Positions 25,845-35,297 of a stretch of 64,000 bases of DNA are shown here, piece after piece. Source of the DNA: Methanoculleus frigidifontis (GTDB taxonomy: Archaea; Halobacteriota; Methanomicrobia; Methanomicrobiales; Methanoculleaceae); the NCBI RefSeq assembly GCF_030464345.1, contig NZ_VCYH01000010.1, positions 37,729-101,728 of the forward strand, in the 5' to 3' direction. The notes below the pieces were generated by a model. It saw only the letters and a list, made by a program, of their open reading frames with translations, did not search any database and was not told the origin of the DNA. The translations under genes and the position numbers were made by a program. Within the stretch, counting starts at the first letter, position 1. Each line of letters opens with the position of its first letter.

Positions 25845-25958
25845 ATGATTCTCGGTTTACCTCTGGAAACGGTACTTGCGGTCGGCGGTGTGTTTCTCAT
25901 CATTGCCGCCGTGCTCCTGCTCTGGGGATTGCATTTCCAGGAGGAGGAGCGCCGATGA
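25845..25958 (+). CDS. Symporter small accessory protein, 37 residues
   Basis: A single hydrophobic helix (VLAVGGVFLIIAAVLLLWGL) is followed by FQEEERR. Its stop overlaps the symporter start as ATGA, so the two are translationally coupled. Short one-helix partners right before sodium:solute symporter genes are known in methanogens under this name. A TATA-like TAACATATAG (25829-25838) precedes it with a very short leader. Too short for standard gene finders. Confidence 0.75.
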   Translation: MILGLPLETVLAVGGVFLIIAAVLLLWGLHFQEEERR

Positions 25959-27547
25959 TCGACCCGATCACTCTCGGACTGATTGCGCTCTACTTCATCG
26001 TCCTGATCGGGATCGGCAGCTGGGCGTCCGGCAAGATCCACAATACGGAAGATTACATCCTCGCCGGACGGTCGCTCGGGTTCTGGGTCTTCACGATCCT
26101 GATCGTCTGCTCCATCTGCAGCGGCATGACGCTCCTCGGAGTCAGCGGCTTCGGGTTCACCTCGGGCTGGCCCGGCATCTGGGAGCAGATCTTCGTCCCG
26201 CTCGCTGCCGCGTTCTGTATCATCGTCTTCGGCGTCAAACTCCACCACGTCGGCAAGGAACAGGGCTACATGACCGTCCAGGACTACCTTGCCCACCGGT
26301 TCGAGAGCCCGGAGAAACTCCGCGGCCTCTCCGCCGTCGCCGGCATCGTCGTCTCGCTCATCTACCTGATCGGGCAGTACACGGCCATCAGCATCGTCCT
26401 CGTCTGGCTCTTTGAGATCCCGCACACCTGGGCGCTGATCGTCGCCGGCATCATCATCACCGGCTACACGGTCGTCGGCGGACTTTACGCCGTCTCCTGG
26501 ACGACGCTGGTGCAGGGCGGCATCCTGATCCTCGGCGTTCTCCTGATGGCGCCCCTCGTCGTGGTCGCGGCCGGCGGCCTTGAGCACATCAACACCGTCC
26601 TTTCAGGAGTGGACGCAAACTTCGTGCAGCCATGGTACCCCTCACCGGTCTATGCTGCCTACGCCTACGCCACGCCGGAATTCCTCGTCTCGTTCGGGAT
26701 ACTGCTGACCGTCGGGCTCGCCTGTGCGCCCCACGTCATCAACAACGTCCTCGCAGCAAAGGAGGATCGCTACTTCCGCTGGGCGCCGCTCGTCGCGTTC
26801 CTCATCTACGCCGTCGTGATGTTCCTGGTGAAGTTTGCCGGGTTTGCCGTCCGATCGCTCGTGGAGGAGGGGACGATCGTCCTCCCGGAGGCGATCAACG
26901 CCCAAGACTTTGCCTTCATCGCCGGTGTCCAGCATGCCATGCCGAGCGTCGCGCTCTGGGCGCTCTTCGCCGTCATCGTCCTCGCCGCCGTGATGTCCAC
27001 GACCGACCGCCTGATGCTGACCGTCGGGACGATGTTCGCCTGGGACATCTACAAGAATATCCTCCGCCCCTCGGCGCCGGACAAGGAGGTGCTGCTCGTC
27101 TCGAAGATCGCGGTCATCGTCGCGGCCGGCGGAACGCTCCTGCTCGCCATCAGCCCCCCACCGATGCTGGCGTGGCTGATCTGGATGGGTATCGGGGTGA
27201 TGCTCGCCACCTTCGCAGTCCCCCTCCTCGCCGGCCTCTACTGGCGGGGCGCAACCGCACAGGGAGCCATCGCCAGCATGGCGCTCGGCCTCGTCTCCGC
27301 AGGGGCGTTCGGCTACTGGCACCAGTACGTGGCGAAACTGCCGGTGCACTTCAGCCTCTTCGCCCTGACCATCTCACTGGTGGCCATGATCGTCGTCAGC
27401 CTGCTGACCCAAAAGAACAGCGACACCGTCCTCGACGAGACCATGACCGGCTGGTTCATCCAGCCGGGGTTCGCCGGGACAGGGCGGCCGGAACCGGCTC
27501 CCGCAGCGGTCTCTGCGCCCGCCGCAGAGCAGGACGAAATGTCCTGA
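25955..27547 (+). CDS. Sodium:solute symporter family protein
   Basis: 530 residues, about 13 transmembrane helices in the SSS (LeuT-like) order. Seen: an early NTEDYILAGRSLGFW (typical 'DYxLAGRxL'), CSGMTLLGVSGFGFTSG on helix 2, YTVVGGLYAVSWTTLVQGGILILG, and the later VIVLAAVMSTTDRLMLTVGTMFAWDIYKN with the Na+-site Ser/Thr pair of family members. The substrate (pantothenate, proline, acetate or another organic anion) cannot be told. It is coupled to the one-helix protein upstream. Confidence 0.88.
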   Translation: MIDPITLGLIALYFIVLIGIGSWASGKIHNTEDYILAGRSLGFWVFTILIVCSICSGMTLLGVSGFGFTSGWPGIWEQIFVPLAAAFCIIVFGVKLHHVGKEQGYMTVQDYLAHRFESPEKLRGLSAVAGIVVSLIYLIGQYTAISIVLVWLFEIPHTWALIVAGIIITGYTVVGGLYAVSWTTLVQGGILILGVLLMAPLVVVAAGGLEHINTVLSGVDANFVQPWYPSPVYAAYAYATPEFLVSFGILLTVGLACAPHVINNVLAAKEDRYFRWAPLVAFLIYAVVMFLVKFAGFAVRSLVEEGTIVLPEAINAQDFAFIAGVQHAMPSVALWALFAVIVLAAVMSTTDRLMLTVGTMFAWDIYKNILRPSAPDKEVLLVSKIAVIVAAGGTLLLAISPPPMLAWLIWMGIGVMLATFAVPLLAGLYWRGATAQGAIASMALGLVSAGAFGYWHQYVAKLPVHFSLFALTISLVAMIVVSLLTQKNSDTVLDETMTGWFIQPGFAGTGRPEPAPAAVSAPAAEQDEMS

Positions 27548-27927
27548 AAAGCACTTTTCTTTCTTGCTCTGTGAATACTCCGTATACACCTCTCACGGAG
27601 ACGCCACGGAGTGCCGGGTATCAGAACAGGGCTGGCCACCAACGAATGGCTCTTTACGGAGATCGCTGACCGAAACCACCCCTATACAGTTTTTTAGGGG
27701 AAATTCCGGGATATGCTTCAGAACCGGGTGCAGGGCACCGCCAGGTACGGAGAGCATCCTTCCCAACCGGGCGCAGATGGCAAAACAAAAAGGACTCCCC
27801 TGGAAAATCCGCATCAATTTTTAAGCCATAATATTAGTCTAAAAATATAATTATTCTTTTAAAATCTTCAGAAAATTTAGAAACTTTAAAGTAGGGTTCC
27901 GACATCCGATATACTTGGTGAATCGCG
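27548..27927. other. Intergenic region, AT-rich at its end
   Basis: About 380 bases. Two CACGGAG/CCACGGAG words lie near 27594-27611. From 27820 the sequence is strongly AT-rich with several possible TATA boxes (for example AAATATAATTATTC, about 27843) serving the gene at 27928. No gene seen. Confidence 0.55.
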
Positions 27928-28128
27928 GTGGCAGGTCAGATCAAACACATGATCGATGCAATCATCCGGCAACGTTCAAATGGCAACCAGGTACTGGCAA
28001 ACACGACCCGTACCAAGCTCATCATCAAAGGCTTTCATCCGGACAAGTATACAGCTGCGTCCGAAGATGATCCGGCCAGGATTGCAGAGCTGAAAGAAAT
28101 CGCAAAGGACATGGGAGTAACCCTATAG
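27928..28128 (+). CDS. Small conserved-type protein upstream of FIST sensor
   Basis: 66 residues, GTG start. Seen: an N-terminal helix (IKHMIDAIIRQRSNGNQVLAN), a TRTKLIIKGFHP strand segment and a C-terminal helix (RIAELKEIAKDMGVTL). No family is recognised with certainty. It lies 13 bases before the FIST gene on the same strand and almost surely shares its transcript, so it may be a partner or readout of that sensor. Confidence 0.65.
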   Translation: MAGQIKHMIDAIIRQRSNGNQVLANTTRTKLIIKGFHPDKYTAASEDDPARIAELKEIAKDMGVTL

Positions 28129-28141
28129 GTGGAACCAGAGC

Positions 28142-29248
28142 ATGAACGCAGTCACTCTATCATCAAACAAACCGTCTGTCAATGACGCCGTGAACGATCT
28201 GAAACAACAATGCGGCGATTTCGAGCCGAAGATGCTGCTCTTCTTCGCCTCGTCGAGGTATGAACCGGAGGCCCTTGCAGGAGCAATGAAGGACGCATTC
28301 GGGGATCTGCCGGTCTTCGGCTGCACGACGGCAGGCGAGATAGGAAATGGCTCTATGCTAAAAGAGTCTATCGTGGCAATGGCGCTCGGCGACCGGATCG
28401 TCGAAGACCTGAAGGTGGGCATCGTCCGGGATCTCTCGGATCCCGATGCCATCAGGAGCGTCTTCTCGGACTTCGAGTCTTATTACGGCAAGCCGGTGGC
28501 GGAGCTCGACTTTACAGAATACGTCGGAGTTATCCTGATAGACGGCCTCTCCGGCGCCGAAGAGAGGACGATGGACCGGATCGGCGACCTGACCAACGTG
28601 CTCTTCGTCGGCGGATCGGCCGGCGACGACCTCGGGTTCAGAGCGACATACGTCTTCGCCGACGGGGAGGCGTACACCAATGCCGCCGTGCTGGCGCTTC
28701 TGAAACCGGCGACGGAGTTCGATATCATCAAAACACAGAGTTTCGCTGCCATGGACACGAAGCTCATTCCGACGAAGGTGAACGAAGAGGCGCGTGAAGT
28801 GCTTGAATTCAACGGAAAACCTGCCGCAACCGCGTACGCAGAAGCCCTCGGTGTCTCTCCCGAAGACCTGCCGGCGCATTTCATGCAGCACCCCGTCGGG
28901 CTTCTGGCGGGCGACGACATCTTCGTCCGCAGCCCGCAGCAGGTGGCAGGGGAGAGCGTCATCTTCTACTGTAGCGTCAAGGAAGGAATTGATCTCTCTC
29001 TGCTACAGTCGACGGATATTGTGGCCGACACCAGAGCGGCGGTGGAGGAGAAACTCCAGAACCTCGGCGGCATCTCCGCGCTCATCAACTTCAACTGCAT
29101 TCTCCGGACACTCGACCTCGAGGCCGGGGGGCTCTCCGCCGCGTACGGATCGCTCTTTTCAGATTTCCCGGCGATCGGGTTCAGCACCTACGGGGAGGAG
29201 TATATCGGGCATATCAACCAGACGGCGACGATGCTCGTCTTCCGCTAA
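28142..29248 (+). CDS. FIST domain sensory protein
   Basis: 368 residues. FIST_N (residues ~30-225) has the pattern LLFFASSRYE, VFGCTTAGEIG and LFVGGSAGDDLGF. FIST_C (residues ~230-355) has AEALGVSPEDLPAHFMQHPVGL and FNCILRTLDLE, then FPAIGFSTYGEEY. FIST domains are predicted small-ligand sensors (perhaps amino acids) in signalling proteins. This protein has no fused output domain, so it may act with the small protein upstream. The adjacent sensor kinase at 29302 faces it tail to tail. Confidence 0.85.
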   Translation: MNAVTLSSNKPSVNDAVNDLKQQCGDFEPKMLLFFASSRYEPEALAGAMKDAFGDLPVFGCTTAGEIGNGSMLKESIVAMALGDRIVEDLKVGIVRDLSDPDAIRSVFSDFESYYGKPVAELDFTEYVGVILIDGLSGAEERTMDRIGDLTNVLFVGGSAGDDLGFRATYVFADGEAYTNAAVLALLKPATEFDIIKTQSFAAMDTKLIPTKVNEEAREVLEFNGKPAATAYAEALGVSPEDLPAHFMQHPVGLLAGDDIFVRSPQQVAGESVIFYCSVKEGIDLSLLQSTDIVADTRAAVEEKLQNLGGISALINFNCILRTLDLEAGGLSAAYGSLFSDFPAIGFSTYGEEYIGHINQTATMLVFR

Positions 29249-29301
29249 TCTTTTTTTCCGACGAAGATCTCTGCCGATAGCGGCATGCAGGCCATTGTGT
29301 C

Positions 29302-32202
29302 TCATATCCCTTCACCAGCACCGGCCTTCCGGAGCGTAAACCGGAACGCCGCCCCCTCCTCCGGCCGGCCGCACGCCCGGTCCTCAACCCGGACCTCTCC
29401 TCCGTAGCGGGTAACAAGCATCCTGACGATGTAGAGCCCGAGCCCCTGTCCGGTCGCCCGGCCTCGTCCCCGTTCGAACCGGTGGAAGATCGCCTCCTTC
29501 TGTGCATCCGGGATCCCGGGTCCGGTGTCCTCAATGGAGACCAGCACCTCGCCGTCCAGCTCCTCCACCCGGACGGTGATTGCAACATCGGAACCGCCGA
29601 ACCTGACGGCGTTGCCGATAAGATTTCCCGGAACCTCGGCGAGGAGCTCGTCCGCCCAGACCGTAACGGGAAACCCGTCGTACGTGATCGGAACCGACGG
29701 AACGTGATCGATCTCTCCCCGGAGAACCGCGTCAAGATCGACCGGTTTGAGAGCAGGACTCTCTTCATGGATCTTGCGGATGGTGGAGACGCTCCGCAGG
29801 ATCTCGATGCTCTTCTGAATGCTTGCCCGGAGCTTCGCTGCATAGAGGGCTTTCTCTCCCTCAAGCGTCTCCAGCAGGAGATCGGCGTAGAGGGTGGAAA
29901 CGTTCTCGGTATTCCCGATGTCGTGCGTCAGGATATCGAGATAGAGGTTCGCCTCCTGGTGGGCGTCCTCGAGCTGCTGCAGAAGCAGCATCTTGAGGAG
30001 CCCGGAACCAACGGCGCGGCCGACCGCCTCGAGAATAGTCTTCTCATCGGATGAGAACGCCGCCCGTTTCCTGGTTCCGAGATACAACGCTCCGACGACG
30101 ACAGAATCTGCAAGCAGGGGAATGCAGGCGAGTGCGGAGACATCGAACCGGTTTAAGAGCCTTCCGGCGGCGGCGCCGATCCCCCGTGTCCTGCCGATGT
30201 ACCAGGGCTGCCCGGCGACGAAGACGAGGTTCTCCGGCCAGTGACGGATATCGAGCACTCGGTTCTGGGCGCGCTGCGCCTCCGGGATTCCGTGCTGCCA
30301 GCGGAGATGCGCTTTCTTCCGGGCGGGGTCGAGGATATAGATGGCACCACGGTCGACGTCCAGCAGGGGGAGGACTTTCAGCAGCACCGATTCGAGCAGG
30401 TCGTCGAGCGAGAGCGAGGCGACCGAGATGCCGATCACCTCGTTCAGTACCGAGAGATACCGGGCACGCCGTTTCAGCTCGTCCTCGGCCCGTTTCCTAT
30501 CGCCGATATCGATGAAAGAGACGGCGATCCGGCCGGGCTGTTCTGCGGCGCCGGCGATAGCCCTGGCAGAGAGAAGGATGGTGGTCGTTCTGCCGTTGCG
30601 CCGCCGCCCCGGGATCTCCCCGCGATAGCTGCCGGTCTCGAGCAGTGCCCGGGTGATAGCTTCCGCCGCATCGCTGCTCGACGTAAACTCCCTGACATTC
30701 CGGCCGATAAGAGCCGCAGCATCGTCATAGCCGAGCTGCTCGAGCGCCGCGGCGTTTGCAGAGGAGATCGTGCCTTCCGAGGTCGCAATGAGGAACGGCG
30801 TTGGGGACGACTCGATGGCGGCGTCCCGGATCCGCAGCTGCTCCTCCACTCTTTTGCGAGCCGTGATGTTCCGGCTGATCCCCTCAACGGCGACCAGGTT
30901 CCCGGTATCGTCGAAGATGGGGGTGACATGGTGCTCCATCCAGATGACCGTCCCGTCTCTGCTCCTCTCGCGGAGGGTGAGCGTCGCGCTCTCGCGCAGA
31001 TCCCCCCGGAGGAGAGAATCGATCTTCGGCCGGTCGTCCGGATGGATTATCGAGAGGTAGAGACTCGGATCGGCATAGAACTCCTCCGGCACATGGCCTG
31101 TGATCGCGGCCACCGACGGGCTCACGTACGCAACGTGCAGAACCGGGGTGTAGACGAAGCGGTAGATGATATCCTGGGCATGCTCGGCAAGCAGCCGGAA
31201 CTTCTCCTCATTTTCGCGAAGCCCCGTCTCGGCGCACCGCCGCTGCAGCGCGATGGCGGCAAGGCCGCGGAACGTATCGACGGTATCCGTATCGAGCGCT
31301 TCGCCGCCCTGCCGGGTGAAGATGACTGCAGAGCCGAAGACTTCACCCTTCCAGGTGAACGGAATGCAGTAGACTGCTCCGATGCGCCCGTACTCCTCAA
31401 GCCTGCGGCAGACCTCTTTCGGAAGCTGCCCGAGCGCCGCCTCCGCAATTCCGCCCAGAACCGTTTCGATGCCCCCCTTCAGCATGATGGAGCGGATCGC
31501 CGGCGGCAGGGTGAGCGTCATGCCCCGCATATCCGCACCGAGTATCTCCGCCGCGCCTGCAAGCAGCGCCGCATCCCCGGCGACCGCCCGGGTCGTCAGG
31601 GTGCCCCTCCGGATATCGGCCGTACTGACGATGACCGTCGCACCGGGAACCAGGGCACAGAGGTGCCTCGCGATCACCGCGTAGATATCGGTATCCGGAG
31701 AGAGGCCGACGAGCTCGGTCGCCGCGTCCGCGAGGAGCGATGCGGTTCTCCGGCATCGCTGCAGCTCATTTTCAGTGCGCACCTTGCACGTGACGTCGTG
31801 GAGGCGGACGATCCAGAACGGTTCGGATCCGGGTTCCTCCTGCAGCCGGGCGCTCGAATAGTCGTACCACCGCACGCCGGTTACGGTGCGGACGGGGCAG
31901 GTGAGATGGGGAACCTCCTCGGATCGCCGGAGCGCGGTGAGGAGCGCGGACCCGCACGGCTCTTCGCCTGGGAGAAGGGGTATCAGCCGGGATTCGAGGA
32001 CGAAACCGAGATCCGCGCCCCGGGCGTCGTGAAGCGTCAGCCCCAGCAGGCGCTCCATAGTCTGGCTCATCCAGATGACGGCCAGGTCGTGTGTGGCGAT
32101 GAGAAGTGCATCCTCCGGGTCGGCGATCGCCTGCAGCACCCGGGGATGAACACCTCGCCTATGGGTTGATGTATCCGCCGGAATCGGGCGCCCCCCCCGC
32201 AT
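29302..32202 (-). CDS. PAS/GAF sensor histidine kinase
   Basis: 966 residues, cytoplasmic. Order: PAS (~15-135), GAF (~145-310), PAS (~315-445), PAS (~450-565), GAF (~580-740), then a helix pair with YLDILTHDIGNTEN carrying the likely phospho-acceptor His (~765). The HATPase_c domain (~850-960) has an N-box-type NLIGNAVRFGG, EDTGPGIP, FHRFERGRG and GQGLGLYIVR. It senses something internal through PAS/GAF ligands and would phosphorylate an unknown partner, since no response regulator is near. The HATPase-less sensor at 32685 is its upstream neighbour. A TTAATACC promoter element lies about 40 bases before the ATG. Confidence 0.85.
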   Translation of the reverse strand: MRGGRPIPADTSTHRRGVHPRVLQAIADPEDALLIATHDLAVIWMSQTMERLLGLTLHDARGADLGFVLESRLIPLLPGEEPCGSALLTALRRSEEVPHLTCPVRTVTGVRWYDYSSARLQEEPGSEPFWIVRLHDVTCKVRTENELQRCRRTASLLADAATELVGLSPDTDIYAVIARHLCALVPGATVIVSTADIRRGTLTTRAVAGDAALLAGAAEILGADMRGMTLTLPPAIRSIMLKGGIETVLGGIAEAALGQLPKEVCRRLEEYGRIGAVYCIPFTWKGEVFGSAVIFTRQGGEALDTDTVDTFRGLAAIALQRRCAETGLRENEEKFRLLAEHAQDIIYRFVYTPVLHVAYVSPSVAAITGHVPEEFYADPSLYLSIIHPDDRPKIDSLLRGDLRESATLTLRERSRDGTVIWMEHHVTPIFDDTGNLVAVEGISRNITARKRVEEQLRIRDAAIESSPTPFLIATSEGTISSANAAALEQLGYDDAAALIGRNVREFTSSSDAAEAITRALLETGSYRGEIPGRRRNGRTTTILLSARAIAGAAEQPGRIAVSFIDIGDRKRAEDELKRRARYLSVLNEVIGISVASLSLDDLLESVLLKVLPLLDVDRGAIYILDPARKKAHLRWQHGIPEAQRAQNRVLDIRHWPENLVFVAGQPWYIGRTRGIGAAAGRLLNRFDVSALACIPLLADSVVVGALYLGTRKRAAFSSDEKTILEAVGRAVGSGLLKMLLLQQLEDAHQEANLYLDILTHDIGNTENVSTLYADLLLETLEGEKALYAAKLRASIQKSIEILRSVSTIRKIHEESPALKPVDLDAVLRGEIDHVPSVPITYDGFPVTVWADELLAEVPGNLIGNAVRFGGSDVAITVRVEELDGEVLVSIEDTGPGIPDAQKEAIFHRFERGRGRATGQGLGLYIVRMLVTRYGGEVRVEDRACGRPEEGAAFRFTLRKAGAGEGI

Positions 32203-32332
32203 TCGCTGAGTGATGCACCCATTGTGGTTCGGGGTATTAACACCTTTGGAGGGGAGATGAGACCGGGCAGACGTATTGTTTCCTACGGGATACCGGTCGG
32301 GCGGCGGGATGCAAAAAAGGAGGAAACGGCAA

Positions 32333-32614
32333 TCACCGGGCTGCCGGCTGCGCTATCTCCTGCGTCTCCCGCTTCTTTATGGCCCGGTCGTACACCAGCC
32401 AGTTCTGCTCCCAGCGGACGTTCCGGCCACGGAGCTGTTCGAGGACACGGCGCCGGACCTCCTCCGTCGAGATCTCCTCATGGACGACCCGCTCGACAGC
32501 CTGCGCGATCCGCCGCGCCTCATCGGGTGGAGCACCGGCTTTTACCGCACTTACGACGATCTTTTCGGGAACAAACTCCTCACGTCTGCCATCACGTTTT
32601 ACGACACTGACCAT
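32333..32614 (-). CDS. Stand-alone ATP-cone domain protein
   Basis: 93 residues. MVSVVKRDGRREEFVPEKIV and AVKAGAPPDEARRIAQAVERVV match the ATP-cone domain, normally an N-terminal nucleotide-sensing part of ribonucleotide reductases and NrdR. Here it forms almost the whole protein, with a short basic tail (YDRAIKKRETQE). A GGAGGTG ribosome binding site precedes the ATG. It sits between two PAS sensor genes on the same strand. Its partner is not known. Confidence 0.75.
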   Translation of the reverse strand: MVSVVKRDGRREEFVPEKIVVSAVKAGAPPDEARRIAQAVERVVHEEISTEEVRRRVLEQLRGRNVRWEQNWLVYDRAIKKRETQEIAQPAAR

Positions 32615-32684
32615 TCGGCCACCTCCGGGAGCGGAAAAGTGCGCGCGAGGAGATAGATGTTTCGGTGAGGGGACTGTTCCGGTG

Positions 32685-34394
32685 TCAGATCAGTTCGTTT
32701 CTCAGGAGGAACTCCCGGATCTTCCTCGACTCGATCCAGCCTTTGTCGAGCTGCCGGATGATATCGTTGATCCGGCGCACCTGGTCGCGGACACTTGCAC
32801 TGATCTCCGGGTCGTCCAGAAGATCGGCCCGCGCCTGGATCACCTGCAGGGGATGGCGGATGTGGTCGCCCAGGATGGCGAACTGCTCCATGTTCTGCTC
32901 GATCTGGCCGAAAGCCTGCCGTTTGATCTTTTCTGCCATCTTCCTCTCAAGGATGTCCCGGTTCACGCTGATATACCCGGTCACCCGGCCTTCGGCGTCG
33001 CGAAGCGGAGTGATGCTCGATTCGAGATAGATCGGGCGTCCGTCCCGGTGGTGATGGACCACCTCCGTCCGGTGCTGCCCGGTGCTCTCAACCAGCCGTA
33101 CGATCCCACCCAGGTCGTCGATCCGCTTTGCCGGACTGAAGAGGTCCTGCACCGGGCGGCCGCAGGCCTCGTCGGCGCTGTAGCCGTACAGCTCCTCGGC
33201 GGCCCGGTTCCATGCCGTGACAATGAGATGCTCATCGGTGGCGATGATTGCGTCGTTGACCCGTTCAAGAAGAGAGGCCTGATAGGCCAGATGCTGCTCG
33301 AGGTGTTTCTGTCCGGTGATATTCTCCACCATCGCGATGATCCGGTGGGGATGCCCGTCTGCGTCCCGGAGGAGCGAGACGATCACCCGCACCCAGAGCA
33401 CGCTGCCGCTCTTCGTGACGTACCGCTTCGCGCTCCGGAACTGCTCGAGCCGCCCTGCCCGCATCCCGGCGTAGGAGGAGGCGGCTGCCGGAGCATCCTC
33501 CGGATGGGTGATCTCCTCGATAGCGGTTCCCGAGAGCTCTTCCCCGGTGTAGCCGAGCATCTCCTGGAGAGCCGGGTTGGACTCGATGATCGAACCGTCC
33601 AGATCCGCCAGCAGGATCCCGACCCCTGCATCCTCAAAAATGCCCCGAAACCGCGCCTCGCTCTCACGGAGCGCACGCTCGTTCCGCTTCTGGCTGGTGA
33701 CGTCGTACGCCGCCCCGACGATGCTGCACGGCCGGCATTCGGCGTCCAGAAGTGGTTCCAGCGTCATATCGCGGACATGGAGTGTCCCCCCGATGGTCAG
33801 CAGGACCTCTCTGCGGATCACCTCGCCCGTCTCCAGCACCCGGCGCTTCAGTGCGGCCAGTGAAGCGGCGTCTTCGGGCAGGAAGAGGTCAGCATCCGTC
33901 TTCCCGATGACCGAAGCATCGGTGACGCCGAACTGCTGGTTATACGTCCAGGTATACCGCAGATCCGTATCCTGGGCGAAGACGACCACCGGCGAGTGAT
34001 CGAGCGCGGTCCGGAAACGGCGCAGGTCTTCAGCCGCGGTGACGTCCCTGACGATGACCGCCTGCAGGCCGGATACGGGCGGCTTGACGGTGACGGAGAA
34101 CCACTGCACGGTGCCGTCGGGGGAGCAGATCCGGTAGGTCTGTCCGGCCGCTCCGGCAGGGCTCTTGAGGATCCGCTGGGCTGCAGCCTCGCCGAGAGTG
34201 CGCGCAAGCGGCCCTGACAGAGCGCCGGAAGCATCCGCTCCGGCAACGTCCTCCTGCCTGACGCCCAGCAGTTTCTGCAGCGCCTGGTTTACCCTGACAA
34301 CCCGCCGATCCGCATCAAGGAGAAGGATGCCGTCGTTGAGATCGTCGAGCACCAGGGAGAAAAACAGCGCGTCGTTACGGTCGATACCTGTCAT
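32685..34394 (-). CDS. PAS sensor protein with HisKA-like end but no ATPase domain
   Basis: 569 residues from the ATG at 34394 (the frame opens upstream but without similarity). Four PAS domains (~10-125, 130-245, 246-370, 372-490). The final 80 residues form a helix pair with ILGDHIRHPLQV, which looks like a histidine-kinase H-box (H-x-x-R-x-P-L), and end GWIESRKIREFLLRNELI. No N-, G1- or G2-box follows; the gene simply stops. The same ending occurs in the proteins at 40935 and 45147. It may be a phospho-acceptor or dimerisation partner of a separate kinase. Confidence 0.8.
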   Translation of the reverse strand: MTGIDRNDALFFSLVLDDLNDGILLLDADRRVVRVNQALQKLLGVRQEDVAGADASGALSGPLARTLGEAAAQRILKSPAGAAGQTYRICSPDGTVQWFSVTVKPPVSGLQAVIVRDVTAAEDLRRFRTALDHSPVVVFAQDTDLRYTWTYNQQFGVTDASVIGKTDADLFLPEDAASLAALKRRVLETGEVIRREVLLTIGGTLHVRDMTLEPLLDAECRPCSIVGAAYDVTSQKRNERALRESEARFRGIFEDAGVGILLADLDGSIIESNPALQEMLGYTGEELSGTAIEEITHPEDAPAAASSYAGMRAGRLEQFRSAKRYVTKSGSVLWVRVIVSLLRDADGHPHRIIAMVENITGQKHLEQHLAYQASLLERVNDAIIATDEHLIVTAWNRAAEELYGYSADEACGRPVQDLFSPAKRIDDLGGIVRLVESTGQHRTEVVHHHRDGRPIYLESSITPLRDAEGRVTGYISVNRDILERKMAEKIKRQAFGQIEQNMEQFAILGDHIRHPLQVIQARADLLDDPEISASVRDQVRRINDIIRQLDKGWIESRKIREFLLRNELI

Positions 34395-34540
34395 CGTTCC
34401 CAGAATGTATTTTGTAGTTTCCGTCTGTGGTCGCAGATATACTCGCGCCGAGAAGGCAAAATAGTTTGCTGTTCGGGTCTGAAGGTGCCGATCCGTCGCG
34501 GTCGGCCGCTTCTGCCGTCGGGAAAAAGAGGGGAGAGATT

Positions 34541-35092
34541 TTACGTCCGCAGCGTGAATGAAGCGGCGATCAGGGTGATGCCGCCGATGACGCCGAAGAT
34601 CCCAAGGACGAAGACCAGCGCCGCAGCCCCGACAAGCGGGTGGGCCAGGAGCAGGATACCGAGGATGATGCTGACGATGCCGAGCGCGGTCGCCCCGAGG
34701 CCGGCGCCCTTGACACCGGAGACGATGTTCAGCACCCCGATGAGAATTCCCCAGACACCGATGAAGATGGCAAAGAACGAGGGGATGAAGAGCGTGCTGA
34801 AGAACGGGTACAGGAGCACCAGTACGCCTGCAACGATCCCGAGGAGACCAGAGACGATCCGCCAGCCCCGGTATTCGCTCACCACGAAAACGCTTGCGAG
34901 CGTGACGATACCACTGACCAGCCAGTACGCGCCGAGGAAGGTGACCAGGATGAGCAGGGTCTCGATCGGCCATACGAGCAGCAGCACGCCGAGGCCGAGG
35001 GTTACGATCCCCTGGAGGAGCACGAGCCACCACGGGAGGAGAAGCATCTCGACGCTTCTGAATGTGTCTGATGAAACGGTTTCATTTTCCAT
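34541..35092 (-). CDS. HdeD-like (DUF308) membrane protein
   Basis: 183 residues with six predicted transmembrane helices in three pairs. The internal repeat LGLGVLLLVWPIETLLILVT, VAGVLVLLYPFFSTLF and IILGILLLAHPLVGAAAL (helix-P-helix) is the HdeD/DUF308 signature. Members are linked to acid or general membrane stress in bacteria; the archaeal role is open. It is followed on the same strand, after about 150 bases, by the PAS sensor at 32685. Confidence 0.82.
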   Translation of the reverse strand: MENETVSSDTFRSVEMLLLPWWLVLLQGIVTLGLGVLLLVWPIETLLILVTFLGAYWLVSGIVTLASVFVVSEYRGWRIVSGLLGIVAGVLVLLYPFFSTLFIPSFFAIFIGVWGILIGVLNIVSGVKGAGLGATALGIVSIILGILLLAHPLVGAAALVFVLGIFGVIGGITLIAASFTLRT

Positions 35093-35297
35093 AACAGTTC
35101 ACGAAAAGAGGTTTACGGTGCGAAGGTTATAAAGGTAGCCCAATTGTTTCTCCGGAGAAGGCCGCAGAGGGCCAGATTCTTTCTGCTGCCCTCCCGGAGG
35201 AGGAATTCTGTGGCTTTGAGCCCGGAAATCACCTGCGCCCGGGAGGAGACCGTGCCCGGGCGAAGGTTTTTCCGGGACGCAGGCAGACCGGACGGTC

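Noticed and set aside
30241..32169. 642-codon plus-strand frame opposite the 966-residue sensor kinase
   Set aside because: Antisense of PAS/GAF coding sequence with no recognisable domain.
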